Assembly (NCBI RefSeq): GCF_009495745.1
Contig: NZ_WIDQ01000020.1
Span: 1-64,000, forward strand
From: Niveispirillum sp. SYP-B3756
GTDB lineage: Bacteria; Pseudomonadota; Alphaproteobacteria; Azospirillales; Azospirillaceae
Length of the DNA: 64,000 nucleotides
Reading direction: 5' to 3'
In this document: positions 52,601 through 60,339 of the stretch, piece after piece
Layout of the letters: the number at the start of each line of letters is the position of its first letter
How positions within the stretch are numbered: position 1 is the first letter of the stretch
Program-made: the position numbers and the translations under genes
The notes under the pieces: model-generated
Told to the model about the DNA's origin: nothing
Seen by the model: the letters and a program-made list of their open reading frames with translations, nothing else
The model's database searches: none

Positions 52601-54525
52601 GCGCTGCCGGTGTCGCAAAGATCCCGCCAGAAATCGGAAAAGAGGTTCGCCTTCTCCGTAACGAAATGCACGGCCATGCCTTTTCGCATGGCAGCTCGGG
52701 CCAGGCCGGCGAGGATACGGCCTTTGCCGAAGCCGGTCTGATCGGCAACCACAAAGGCCTCTCCGGCGGAGATCTTGGCCTGGGCGAGGGCGAGGGCATC
52801 GACCTGCTCTGCGGACCAGAATTTTCCCAGCTCCTCCTGGGCCACCCCCAGTTCGTCGCCGACATACTGGTCGATAGACCCATACTCGTCCTCGATCCGA
52901 GCCAGGGCGGCTCTTGTGCCGGCGGCGAGGTTTTTCGGGATCATCGCTTCCGGCTCTGATACCCGTGAGAACGGCACATAGGGGGTTTGATAAGTGTTGG
53001 AGGCGCGTAGCTCCTTGGACCTCGTTGGGACCGGCGCAGGGCTGATTTCCAGGGCGGGAGCAGTCTGGCGCTGGTCGCGCAAGGATGACGCCCAGGTCCA
53101 AAGCGCATCCCAGTCCCTGATGACTGGAAGCTTTGAAGGAACCGATCGCACGCCTTCGCCAGGCAGTGGTGTGTCACGCCTGTCGCCGATGGAAAGGAGC
53201 CGAACTGGATAACCGGCACCCTGCCGATTATAGAGCCGGCCATCAACCTCGATGACCCCTTCCAGGTGGTAATGGTCGGCAATCCAGTTGAACAGATACC
53301 GACTGGCGGCCGTCACCTCGCCCGCAGAGGCCGACTTGTAGCTGTCCCCGGCTATGATTGCCACGGTGCGCCCTCTTGGGGTTCGCGCGGCCAAGGTGCG
53401 GAACAGGATCAGCTGGTCTACGCGGGAAAGGCGGAGGCCATCGCGGATGATCGGTTGATCGAGACCGCCGAAGGGCGGGTTGACGATGGAGGCTTCATGC
53501 TCAGGAAGTGCAACTGCACGAGCGTCGCCGGCGTGGACCTCACCAACGTTGCCGAGCATGCGAGCTACGCGCTCCAGGCGGTTGGTGTCGAGGTCAAAGC
53601 CCAGCACTTTGGCAGCGGGAGAGAGGGAAACAAGCGAGCCATTGCCGATCGTCGGATCGAGAAGCCGGATGCCGGAGGCAGACAGGCGTTCGGTATCCAG
53701 CAGCCATTGTGCGGCGACGGCCATAGGACCCGGAGTGGAATACTGCTGAAGGGCGACGGAAGACGACGTTCTCGCCTTCATCGTCGGTTGGTTGTCGTTG
53801 AGCCGCACCGCCAGGTCGAACGCACCCCTGGAGAGGGCACCTTCCTTTGATATCCTTCTGACGATCGATGCTTCGATCGCTTCCTGCACCTGGCGGAACC
53901 TGGGATCGTCTGCCCGCAGTTCGTCGGCAATCACCCGGCCGAACTTGATCAGGTCCTGGAACGATTTCCGCTCCCCGCCGACATCCATGTCAAGCACGAA
54001 GCCGTCGGCACACAAGGCGAGTTCGTCGGGATCGCCGAGCGAAGCACGTAGAAACGCGGCCCTAGACTGATCCGGTGATCCCTCGATGGCCGTGCGGTCG
54101 TCCAACCGAATGAACCGGCCGTCGGCACCCTCCATCACCTGCTCGCCTCGGAAATTCCGCCCAAGCTGGACGACCTGCATCAATGACACTTCAGCAGCAT
54201 TTGAAACCGCACTCTGTGCGGTTGATGAATTTTTTTGGTCAATTCGTCCGGCCGAATGGACAAAGCGGGGTGCTAAGCGGATTTCATTGAGCGGAAGTTC
54301 GTGGATCAAAGCGGCAGGAAACAGCTTCTGCCAGTCGTCGATCTTCAGAGGTTCCGAGACTTTTCCCCAGACATTTGAGCGCGGCCACCAGCTGAAGCCT
54401 AACTTTCGCAGATCCTGGTGCTCGGCCCCCAACGTCGCGATCAGGTATCGCCCACGGCTGGGCACCTGGATCAGTTGCAGCCGGCCGCCGTAGGCTGTCA
54501 AATCAATCCAAACTGCTTTTTGCAT
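49603..54525 (-). CDS. Giant fused DNA methyltransferase / strawberry-notch-type helicase
   Basis: About 1640 residues, the longest gene here. N-terminus: small strand-rich domain. About 280-420: class I methyltransferase with QQYSTPGPMAVAAQWLL, LLDPTIGNGSLV (SAM loop) and SIVNPPFGG (NPPF motif of adenine methylases). About 600-1200: SF2 helicase with VVADQTGFGKGRILAGLAR (Walker A-like), LLLLDESHNAAGD (DExH) and the strawberry-notch tail LQIAANVAERMQFWGRINRKGQ. Seen on large conjugative plasmids; probably an anti-restriction or establishment factor. Start 54525 fits AAGGA spacing better than ATG 54528. Confidence 0.85.
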   Translation of the reverse strand: MQKAVWIDLTAYGGRLQLIQVPSRGRYLIATLGAEHQDLRKLGFSWWPRSNVWGKVSEPLKIDDWQKLFPAALIHELPLNEIRLAPRFVHSAGRIDQKNSSTAQSAVSNAAEVSLMQVVQLGRNFRGEQVMEGADGRFIRLDDRTAIEGSPDQSRAAFLRASLGDPDELALCADGFVLDMDVGGERKSFQDLIKFGRVIADELRADDPRFRQVQEAIEASIVRRISKEGALSRGAFDLAVRLNDNQPTMKARTSSSVALQQYSTPGPMAVAAQWLLDTERLSASGIRLLDPTIGNGSLVSLSPAAKVLGFDLDTNRLERVARMLGNVGEVHAGDARAVALPEHEASIVNPPFGGLDQPIIRDGLRLSRVDQLILFRTLAARTPRGRTVAIIAGDSYKSASAGEVTAASRYLFNWIADHYHLEGVIEVDGRLYNRQGAGYPVRLLSIGDRRDTPLPGEGVRSVPSKLPVIRDWDALWTWASSLRDQRQTAPALEISPAPVPTRSKELRASNTYQTPYVPFSRVSEPEAMIPKNLAAGTRAALARIEDEYGSIDQYVGDELGVAQEELGKFWSAEQVDALALAQAKISAGEAFVVADQTGFGKGRILAGLARAAMRKGMAVHFVTEKANLFSDFWRDLCDTGSADLAGQPLILNDATGILDTITGEVLVPATPKQVRDAALAGGTMPSDAMLSMSTYSQFNSEEGRKSAWLEKVANGCLLLLDESHNAAGDSNTATNIAAAASGAAAVGYSSATFAKDAKNLVAYAPLFPQSVNATELPEILRLGGEPMMETLSGMLAERGNMIRREHDLSGVTFCSHIDDQRLERNRHLCDQLSPILSAMAFLSGDVNKFVSAIKKENRKSLKNVPEADRKGARLQVTTFNVISRLYNISRQFSLALKTEFTVEKTLEALAAGRKPTIVLENTMASLLDEITQDLAPDEPVGLQFRDLLKVMAQRLLTITERTGYGAPTIREISDPDTLNAHKTLIEMIEEFPDLPLSPIDTIREAITNAGYRCDEISGRSRMLVGDRLVERTQVPRTSIVAGYNSGQIDALVLTRAGSTGISLHASEKFADQRQRELLELQIAANVAERMQFWGRINRKGQVSRPMISMLSSGLVCELRELAMQNTKLRKLSANVTSNRESSALDTDVPDILNVVGDEVCREILESRPELAHRLAIEMPEDKPDGQDLWYVNKLLSRLILLRSDEQEELWESEISAAYDAKLNEYALRGEDPFKAQDLGKARVTQRVLFEGAQVDTDDPFEGPIYVSTLEIEREAKPLRSDFLQEAIQAGWRHLSDTTKLPADDAMPMLTKRIRQNSMQLLRRVLPERFETVDQALADEKPNAVKATYNRLAALVSHLPNIVPGAGISITGNEGAIERHVVIRVEVPQKGREHNAGAWSIRFAAPGTDRVRALSLYALINDPNFECTGPVRSFHEFDNAPAGTIIERREVLDGNLFDAARFSHQHRLGKVVTYEDDQGLRRRCILVPKKAGPVAELPVELRSAEMVREFLADHPEGELVDTLQSRTGEGLRIVWTGGHARLFCPGATEKGGRYFADASLVAITGEWAGSRALMGVNLKGLDKLPEVADLLFSRGNRLYCAPEFRAWLNEYKSRNVQVLSRHCRNTDSDGETDLSPNMSAR

Positions 54526-54541
54526 CATGTATCCTTCAAAA

Positions 54542-54574
54542 GAAATGGCGCCGACCACCGGCCGACGCCATTTC
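54542..54574 (-). terminator. Intrinsic terminator between hypothetical gene and giant helicase gene
   Basis: On the minus strand GAAATGGCG pairs perfectly with CGCCATTTC (9 bp) across a 15-nt loop and is followed by TTTTG. It ends about 16 nt before the helicase start, so it may be partial termination or attenuation rather than a true operon end. Confidence 0.6.
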
Positions 54575-54591
54575 TCATAAGTGGACTGTCA

Positions 54592-55749
54592 TCACGGGCG
54601 CGCGGCGTGGGCGAGATCGTCATCCAACTCGTCCGCCAGCGGGTCCGGAATGTCATCCGGGTTGATTTCCGGCTCGGCGCTGGTGATGGCGGCAGCCAAT
54701 GCCGCCGCCGGCGCCGCTTCCTTGACCCCTGTCGGCACCATTTCCGGTACATACAGGGCGGGCGCCGTGGACGTCGGGCCGACATGGCTGACAAACCAGC
54801 CTTTATCGCCCTTGCGGGGCTTCATCGCGACGATGGAAGGTGCGAAGCCGACCTCCCCCGACGACGTCTTGTAGAAGCGCTCGAAGGACGGCCGGACCTC
54901 CTCGGGCGTGGCTCCCTTGGTGTTGCTCTTCACCGTATCGGCGCCGACGTTGGCACGGACAACCGGTACGATCTCGACCGGCTGGCCATTGGTCACCCAG
55001 CTACTGATGGCGGACCCTACGGCGGTGGCCAGGATGTCCTGGGCGACATCTTTCGAACTCTTGACGATGGGGGCATTGGTATGGGGATCGAGCTTGATCG
55101 ACTCATACACGAACCCCGCTTTCACCTCACCGCTGTCAGGATCGGTGGCCCTGAGCATGAAGCCCCTGGTGCCGGGAACTTTTGATGCGACATCCAATGA
55201 CTGTGCGATGCGCTCCGTGAGTTGGTCCGTGCGAGAAACCATCACGGCGGCGTCCGGGAAAAGGCTCTCCACCTGTTGCCGGATTTGGCCGGTTCGCTGA
55301 TCTTGAATAACGGGAAGCGCGCGGGCCATGGCGATCCGTACCATGACGAGGTCGTCGGTGCTGGCGGCAAGCTTGGATGGCCACCAAGCTGTATAATTCC
55401 CGTCGCCCTTGTTGCGGGCTGGCGATACGTCATCGAACAGGATCACACCGCCTGGGTAGACCGCACGCTGCGCCCTCTGGAGATTTTCCTGGATAGCAAT
55501 GGCCTGGGGCGGCAGCTTGGTAATGTCGAAAGCGAAATCGGCGACCTCAGGCCGGGGAAATTTCTTGCTTTTACGTGTATCTGGACGAAGGGATACACGG
55601 ACGTCACGGCCAGAAGCAATATCGGTGCCGATGACCACTGCTTCCTCGGGCCGATCTGACAAAGCGTAGCCTGTGACCTTGACGGCGAGGTTCTGATTCG
55701 GAGGAGCACTGCCACGGTTGACTGTAGCAAACAAGGAATCAATTTGCAT
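54592..55749 (-). CDS. Hypothetical plasmid protein (385 aa)
   Basis: Start MQIDSLFATVNRGSAPPNQN at 55749 with GAGGG 8 nt upstream; the open frame to 56007 lacks coding character. Strand-rich N-terminal half (LAVKVTGYALSDRPEEAVVI, DVRVSLRPDTRKSKKFPRPE), C-terminus Ala/Asp-rich ending DDIPDPLADELDDDL. No family recognised. Immediately upstream of the giant helicase gene on the same strand. Confidence 0.65.
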   Translation of the reverse strand: MQIDSLFATVNRGSAPPNQNLAVKVTGYALSDRPEEAVVIGTDIASGRDVRVSLRPDTRKSKKFPRPEVADFAFDITKLPPQAIAIQENLQRAQRAVYPGGVILFDDVSPARNKGDGNYTAWWPSKLAASTDDLVMVRIAMARALPVIQDQRTGQIRQQVESLFPDAAVMVSRTDQLTERIAQSLDVASKVPGTRGFMLRATDPDSGEVKAGFVYESIKLDPHTNAPIVKSSKDVAQDILATAVGSAISSWVTNGQPVEIVPVVRANVGADTVKSNTKGATPEEVRPSFERFYKTSSGEVGFAPSIVAMKPRKGDKGWFVSHVGPTSTAPALYVPEMVPTGVKEAAPAAALAAAITSAEPEINPDDIPDPLADELDDDLAHAARP

Positions 55750-55963
55750 ATTTCGACCCTCTAATTCGGGGGCTGCCAGCCCCCATAGTTGAAGGTGACG
55801 TGGAGTATTCCCATCACCGATACCTGCATTCATTCGAGGGACCACCGTTGGCAGCTGGATATGTCCGACCTTTTTGGTTCGGGGGGGGCGCCATGGGCGG
55901 TGTCGGGCCTCTTGAGTTGAGCTTTGCAAAAAAAGATGCAAACGCAAATCGACCGGACGCAAC
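55750..55963. other. Non-coding gap
   Basis: 214 nt between two minus-strand genes. Less GC-rich around 55920-55960. It should contain the promoter of the 385-aa gene; a G8 run is present near 55883. No clear element was assigned. Confidence 0.3.
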
Positions 55964-56485
55964 CTATCTGACCCCAATTGAGTAGACGCGATCCTCCTCC
56001 CATCCACCCCGCTTCATCACGAATGTGCAGATGGGGCAGATTCGGTTCGAGCGCCGGTCTTGGGACGCGAACGGCTGCTTGCACTGCAGACATTTCAATC
56101 GCCAAGCCGCGTTTGTGGCCAGGAGATCAAGCCGGATCGGAAGTGGCTGGTTGGTGAGGGCCGGTCGAAGTTGGCGAAGAATATGCAAACGTGCAACGCC
56201 ATCGGCGGTCACCGTCTGAGCAGGGACACGTTCGCGCAGGTTTGTCGGCTCGACAAGCTGCTCTTTTAGCAGGGCCGTCATCGCTTTGGTTACCTCCGAC
56301 ATCTCAAGTCCGGTAACAACCGCGATCATGGATTTGTCACGAACCGCGCGTCCGCTTGTTTCGAGCCAGTGAAATAACTCCAATAAAATAAACATGTTAT
56401 GACTAGAAAAGGCAGTGGGTGCCCCACTTTGGGATTTCCCCTTGCCTTCATAACATGACGGCTCCACCGTCTGTCGCATCAGCAT
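55964..56485 (-). CDS. Winged-helix-like protein with C-terminal zinc ribbon
   Basis: 173 residues. Middle part resembles a MarR/Rrf2-like winged helix (MFILLELFHWLETSGRAVRD, MIAVVTGLEMSEVTKAMTAL). C-terminus LKCLQCKQPFASQDRRSNRI then CPICTF forms a four-Cys zinc ribbon (C-x2-C...C-x2-C). The same ribbon ends the plus-strand protein at 56938. Start at 56485 chosen as the first ATG; MFILL at 56395 is possible. Probably a DNA-binding regulator. Confidence 0.65.
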   Translation of the reverse strand: MLMRQTVEPSCYEGKGKSQSGAPTAFSSHNMFILLELFHWLETSGRAVRDKSMIAVVTGLEMSEVTKAMTALLKEQLVEPTNLRERVPAQTVTADGVARLHILRQLRPALTNQPLPIRLDLLATNAAWRLKCLQCKQPFASQDRRSNRICPICTFVMKRGGWEEDRVYSIGVR

Positions 56486-56566
56486 TCTGGCCCCCCGTCA
56501 GTTGTCCCCGTAACACACCTTGATTTCCGTAAAATGGTATCGCACAGCGTATCGCCACGAGAAACA

Positions 56567-56620
56567 TGCAAACTATCACCATAAGAGGTGTGGGTTGGTC
56601 AATAGGAGTAAATGTTTGCA
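56567..56620. promoter_or_regulatory. Inverted pair of TGCAAAC/GTTTGCA boxes
   Basis: TGCAAACTAT at 56567-56576 and ATGTTTGCA at 56612-56620 face each other across 35 nt in the gap between the two zinc-ribbon protein genes. They match the box found upstream of the transfer operons. If real, one of these proteins may be the regulator binding it (inference). Confidence 0.4.
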
Positions 56621-56698
56621 TCATTATATGCGTGCGAAAGCTTCAGCGACTTTGGTTGCGCGAGGCGGCTTGGCGCGATACACCGATAGGCGGGTACA

Positions 56699-56941
56699 AT
56701 GACGTTGGACGACTTCCTGACGGCCGCCGGCATATCCAACGAGGCTTTTTCTAAGCGGCTGACTGACCTAGCGAAACTGATGTCAATCGAGCGTAGCTAT
56801 AATCGCGCCTCCATATGGCGCTACCGCAATGGAAAGGCTGATATGGATGCAGACACGCACCGTCTTGTCTCCTTCCTTACGTGTGGCCGGGTGACGCCGA
56901 ACGACATGATACTTCGCAACGGCGAGGTACTGTCGGTATGA
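56699..56941 (+). CDS. Small HTH-like protein (80 aa)
   Basis: MTLDDFLTAAGISNEAFSKR, LTDLAKLMSIERSYNRASIW, RYRNGKADMDADTHRL: an XRE-like fold in which the second helix region is degenerate, with the family-type ending of regulator DNA-binding domains. Its stop overlaps the next ATG (ATGA, 56938-56941), so it is coupled to the zinc-ribbon gene. Likely regulator. Confidence 0.65.
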   Translation: MTLDDFLTAAGISNEAFSKRLTDLAKLMSIERSYNRASIWRYRNGKADMDADTHRLVSFLTCGRVTPNDMILRNGEVLSV

Positions 56942-57372
56942 CGGAAGGGGCCGGAGCGCCGGACTCCAAGCGGCGGAAGCCGGTCTGGCCAGACGATAGG
57001 GTAGAGAGGTTGCGACAGGCATATGCAGCAGGGCCTGTGAATCTGGGTGCTCTATCCAGCGAACTGGGGCTTCATCGGTCGGCTATTGCTGCCAAGGCGT
57101 CCAGACTGGGTCTTACCAATGGACGTGCGATCCCCCAGGCGATCCCGCAGCCTGTCATTGCAGCAGTTGCCGATATATTGCCAGAGCCGATTATGCGGTC
57201 GCCGCGGCAGCCAGGACCGCGACGCTGCTTGGAATGTCGTTCGCTGTTTGCAAGCGAAGGTGCGCATAATAGAGTTTGCCCGACCTGTACCTGTCGTCGA
57301 AAAGGTACAGCTTCAATCGAAGAAACCGGCTTGATCGCTTGGGGGATCAAAGGCCTCGGTGACTGCTTCTGA
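56938..57372 (+). CDS. HTH plus zinc-ribbon protein, 3' end probably altered by an IS
   Basis: 144 residues. N-terminal GcrA/SANT-like HTH (KPVWPDDRVERLRQAYAAGP, VNLGALSSELGLHRSAIAAK, ASRLGL) and C-terminal ribbon RRCLECRSLFASEGAHNRVC with PTC. The N-terminal WPDDRVERLRQ...G.S...IA..LG..RSA...K..RLGL pattern resembles GcrA regulators. The last residues lie in the transposase N-terminus region (from 57359), so insertion of the IS5-type element probably replaced the original tail. Confidence 0.65.
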   Translation: MTEGAGAPDSKRRKPVWPDDRVERLRQAYAAGPVNLGALSSELGLHRSAIAAKASRLGLTNGRAIPQAIPQPVIAAVADILPEPIMRSPRQPGPRRCLECRSLFASEGAHNRVCPTCTCRRKGTASIEETGLIAWGIKGLGDCF

Positions 57373-58263
57373 TCCGGCGTTTAGCGGCCGATCCGAGCGA
57401 TGGTTGACGAGGTTCTGGAGGTTCTGTCGCCTGATTTCGAGGGGATGTATTCGAAGTTTGGGCGTCCGTCGATCCCGCCGGAGAAGCTGCTTCGAGCCTT
57501 GCTGCTGCAGGCGTTCTATTCGATCCGGTCGGAACGGTCATTGATGGAGCAGATGGACTACAACCTGCTGTTCCGGTGGTTCGCGGGCCTGTCGATGGAT
57601 GCGTCGATCTGGGACGTGACGGTGTTCACGAAGAACCGGGACCGTCTGCTGGCGGGTGATGTCGCGGCGAAGTTTCTGGCGGCGGTAGTGGCGCAGGCGC
57701 GCGCCCGCAACCTTTTGTCGGACGAGCATTTCTCGGTGGATGGCACGCTGCTGGACGCCTGGGCCTCGATGAAGAGTTTCCGGCCCAAGGAGGGTGGTGA
57801 CGGCCGCCGGGACCGGGGCGCAATGCCGAGCGCGATTTCCGGGGCGAGAAGCCCAGGCCACCGGCACGGCCGCGCGCGAGGCCGCCTTGGCCCTGATCGA
57901 CGATCTGAAGCCCAAGGGCCGCATCACGCTGGGTGCCGATAAGGCCTATGACGTGCGGGCCTTCGTCAAGGATCTGCGCGCCCGCACGGTCACGCCCCAT
58001 ATCGCGCGCAATGAGCAGCGCAAGCCGGACGGGGCACCCTGCGCCGCAGCAGCGCCATCGACGGACGCACCACCCGCCACCCCGGCTATGCGATATCCTT
58101 GCGTATCCGCAAGCGCATTGAGGAGGTGTTCGGCTGGATCAAGGCCGCTGCCGGCCTGCGCAAAACCCGCCACAAGGGCACCGACCGCATCGACTGGGTC
58201 TTTGCTCTCAACGCCGCCGCCTACAACCTGATCAGGCTGCCCAAGCTCATGCGGGCTGCCTGA
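57359..58263 (+). pseudogene. Decayed IS5-family transposase
   Basis: Pieces of one DDE transposase are spread over three frames: TASDPAFSG (57362 on, frame 2), then VDEVLEVLSPDFEGMYSKFG to WASMKSFRPKEGG (57400-57800, frame 1; first Asp in FSVDGTLLDAW), GRNAERDFRGEK (frame 3), ATGTAAREAALALIDDLKPK with LGADKAYD (frame 2; second Asp), and AIDGRTTRHPGYAISLRIRK with EEVFGWIKAAAGLRKTRHKG (frame 1; Glu). About 20 codons near the start and about 40 in the middle are missing. Ends could not be fixed; CCGCAGCCTG near 58403 may be the right terminus. Confidence 0.85.
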
Positions 58264-58468
58264 CCACACCCGGAATCCGCCTCAAATCGGCGGAAACCGG
58301 CAAAAATGGCCGCAAATGCGGCCCGTAACCCCGCGCCAGCAACGTCAAACAACGCTGGATGACGGGGAAAGGGGCCACATAAACGGGTTTTTCCGCAGCC
58401 TGCTAAAGGGTTCGCGCACTTAACCTTGGCCGGCGGCGGTGTGCATCAATGTAGGACAGATCCACAGG

Positions 58469-58867
58469 TCATGTCTTGAATTCGGGAAAATTCGCGTCGA
58501 TTAATGCCAGCGCATCCGGATATTCTTTCAGTAGTCGCTCCACCGCGATGATGAAAAGTTCATGTTTGTCGAGACGGATCAAGTTCCACTCGCGCTTTAG
58601 GGCGATTGCGATGGCATCGAAGCGGTCATTGTAAGCATCAGGGATTCGAAGAGACAACGTCTTCGCCCGGCGGACCTCGGGCGGCAGCGCGCTGACAATC
58701 GCCAGGACAGGTTCCAGGTCTTGCGGTTCGGGCAATTTTGCTGCGGCTGGCGGGGGAACGCCGATCTTTGGAGCATCGGGAACGGGTATGGCCTCCCCTT
58801 TTGGTTGGGCCAAGGCCGCGAGAGATCCACCGAGGGCACCAGCAACATTCAGATCTTTTTTCGCCAT
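58469..58867 (-). CDS. Small protein downstream of parA, putative partition partner
   Basis: 132 residues starting MAKKDLNVAGALGGSLAALA with GAGGA 5 nt before the ATG. A Pro-rich middle is followed by RRAKTLSLRIPDAYNDRFDA, where the strand TLSLRIP plus two helices suggests a ribbon-helix-helix-like DNA-binding fold. Eleven nucleotides downstream of parA, the usual position of a ParB-type centromere-binding protein. No canonical ParB domain. Confidence 0.6.
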   Translation of the reverse strand: MAKKDLNVAGALGGSLAALAQPKGEAIPVPDAPKIGVPPPAAAKLPEPQDLEPVLAIVSALPPEVRRAKTLSLRIPDAYNDRFDAIAIALKREWNLIRLDKHELFIIAVERLLKEYPDALALIDANFPEFKT

Positions 58868-58878
58868 TTCTGTCCTCT

Positions 58879-59499
58879 TCAATCGAGGCTAAGGGTCTTG
58901 CGGACCGTCGCCCACAAGCTGTTGATTTCGTTGGTTGATCGTGATTTTGGAGAAGTCTCTGTTACTGTCATCCCGCGTAACGCCGATTCGGCGAAATCGA
59001 CCCGGTTTGCGATTATGCCCAGGACCGGACCTGACTGGGACAGGTAGGTCGTCATTTGCAAAGTGATTTGTGCCTGGAGGGTGGCCTGGGTCACCACAAA
59101 GCCGAATTTCTTGTCTCCCAGCAAAGAGACCGTCCGACTTAAAGCTCTGATGTCATGTGGAGACGGCTTAACCGGAAGAATGACAAGGTCCGCGAGGTCG
59201 ATAATCTTCGACACTGAATCGGTGATCGCGGCTGGAGTATCGATGATGATCAGGTCGGCGCCGTGCGACCTCAATCGCGCAATGTCGTCTTTGAGCGTGG
59301 CAACCGTGGCAGCTGCCATGATTGGCGTTTCCGCCTGGCGATTATTGTACCAAGCGGCAAGGCTGCCTTGAGGATCACAATCCACAAGAGCGACCTGAAG
59401 CCCGGAAGCCTGAGCCGCGACGCCCAAATGTGCGCAAAGCGTCGTTTTGCCGACGCCGCCCTTCTGGTTCACGACCACGACCACGACCACGCGCTTCAT
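58879..59499 (-). CDS. parA: ParA-family partition ATPase
   Basis: 206 residues from MKRVVVVVVVNQKGGVGKTT: deviant Walker A (KGGVGKTT, about 13-20), LVDCDPQGSLAAW (A'), and ADLIIIDTPAAITDS (Walker B). Short type Ib-like ParA without an N-terminal HTH. Positions plasmid copies along the nucleoid. The Val run is encoded by ACGACC hexamer repeats at 59471-59491. Start 59499 is favoured for GGTGAAA upstream; 59511 is possible. Confidence 0.88.
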   Translation of the reverse strand: MKRVVVVVVVNQKGGVGKTTLCAHLGVAAQASGLQVALVDCDPQGSLAAWYNNRQAETPIMAAATVATLKDDIARLRSHGADLIIIDTPAAITDSVSKIIDLADLVILPVKPSPHDIRALSRTVSLLGDKKFGFVVTQATLQAQITLQMTTYLSQSGPVLGIIANRVDFAESALRGMTVTETSPKSRSTNEINSLWATVRKTLSLD

Positions 59500-59563
59500 C
59501 GTTTTCACCATTGTACGGTTAAGGCTGCGGACTATAGCGATCAGCCACTTCTTGGACAAGCCA

Positions 59564-59600
59564 CGATTTTAACATGCCACATGTGGCATTTTCAAAATCG
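59564..59600. promoter_or_regulatory. Nested dyad upstream of parA (operator or centromere)
   Basis: A perfect 16-bp palindrome ATGCCACATGTGGCAT (59574-59589) is flanked by outer arms CGATTTT (59564-59570) and AAAATCG (59594-59600), which are also complementary. It lies 65 nt before parA, between parA and dotI. Such symmetry suggests binding by the partition proteins. Confidence 0.6.
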
Positions 59601-59627
59601 CCACCATAGGAATCAATCTGAACTGTA

Positions 59628-59645
59628 TATTGAGATGCAAACATG
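59628..59645 (+). promoter_or_regulatory. TGCAAACATG box upstream of dotI
   Basis: TATTGAGATGCAAACATG, 43 nt before dotI. It is identical in 16 of 18 positions to the sequence upstream of traP (62459-62476). Confidence 0.55.
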
Positions 59646-59688
59646 CCGCCGATAGCGTGCCTCGAACGCACGGCGACGGGACACCCTC

Positions 59689-60339
59689 ATGACCAGAGAT
59701 CTGGAAAGCGAGTACGAAACGATCGAGGCGAACCGCGTCTACCTGAGACGAAGCCGTGATCTCTATCGGAACGCGTTCAGGGCGGCATTGCCAATCATTG
59801 TCGCGTTGGCCAGCGGGCTGGTCTACTTGGCGACCATAGACCGCACGAAGGTCGTCGTGAGCACAGCAGACGGGCGCGTGATTACCCTGCCGGATCTGTC
59901 CGAGCCGAACATGTCGCCTGATCAAGTGCTGGCTTGGACCGAACGGTGCATCATGAAGACCTATGGCATTGACTGGGTGTCATATCGCGAACGATGGAGT
60001 GAAGCACAAAAGTGCTGGAACGATCAGGCTTGGCGCATGTGGACAGCCGAGTTTACGCGGAAGAATTTGCCGATCGTGGTGGGCCAAGGTGGGGGCGAAA
60101 AGCGAATCCTCGTACCTCAGCCTAAGGGGTCAGGTGCCCTTGTCAATTCTGGTCGTGATCAGCGCGGGGTCTGGACCTACCAGATTCAGCACCCATTTGA
60201 ATTCTCGTATCAAGGAAACACTTCCACGCGTAGTCAGGGCGTCATCTTGGAGATTTATGTCCAGCGTGTTCCGATCACGGAAAGTTTGCAGGGGATGCAG
60301 ATCGTGCAGCTCAATGAGCATCCGGATAATCGCCAATGA
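59689..60339 (+). CDS. traM: T4SS inner-membrane protein DotI/IcmL (TraM)
   Basis: 216 residues: cytoplasmic N-terminus with YRNAFRAALPIIVALASGLV (single span near 35-52) and a periplasmic NTF2-like domain with VLAWTERCIMKTYGIDWVSY and WTYQIQHPFEFSYQGN. DotI is the VirB8-like scaffold of type IVB systems. First gene of the dotI-dotH-dotG run; ATGA overlap with dotH. Confidence 0.9.
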   Translation: MTRDLESEYETIEANRVYLRRSRDLYRNAFRAALPIIVALASGLVYLATIDRTKVVVSTADGRVITLPDLSEPNMSPDQVLAWTERCIMKTYGIDWVSYRERWSEAQKCWNDQAWRMWTAEFTRKNLPIVVGQGGGEKRILVPQPKGSGALVNSGRDQRGVWTYQIQHPFEFSYQGNTSTRSQGVILEIYVQRVPITESLQGMQIVQLNEHPDNRQ

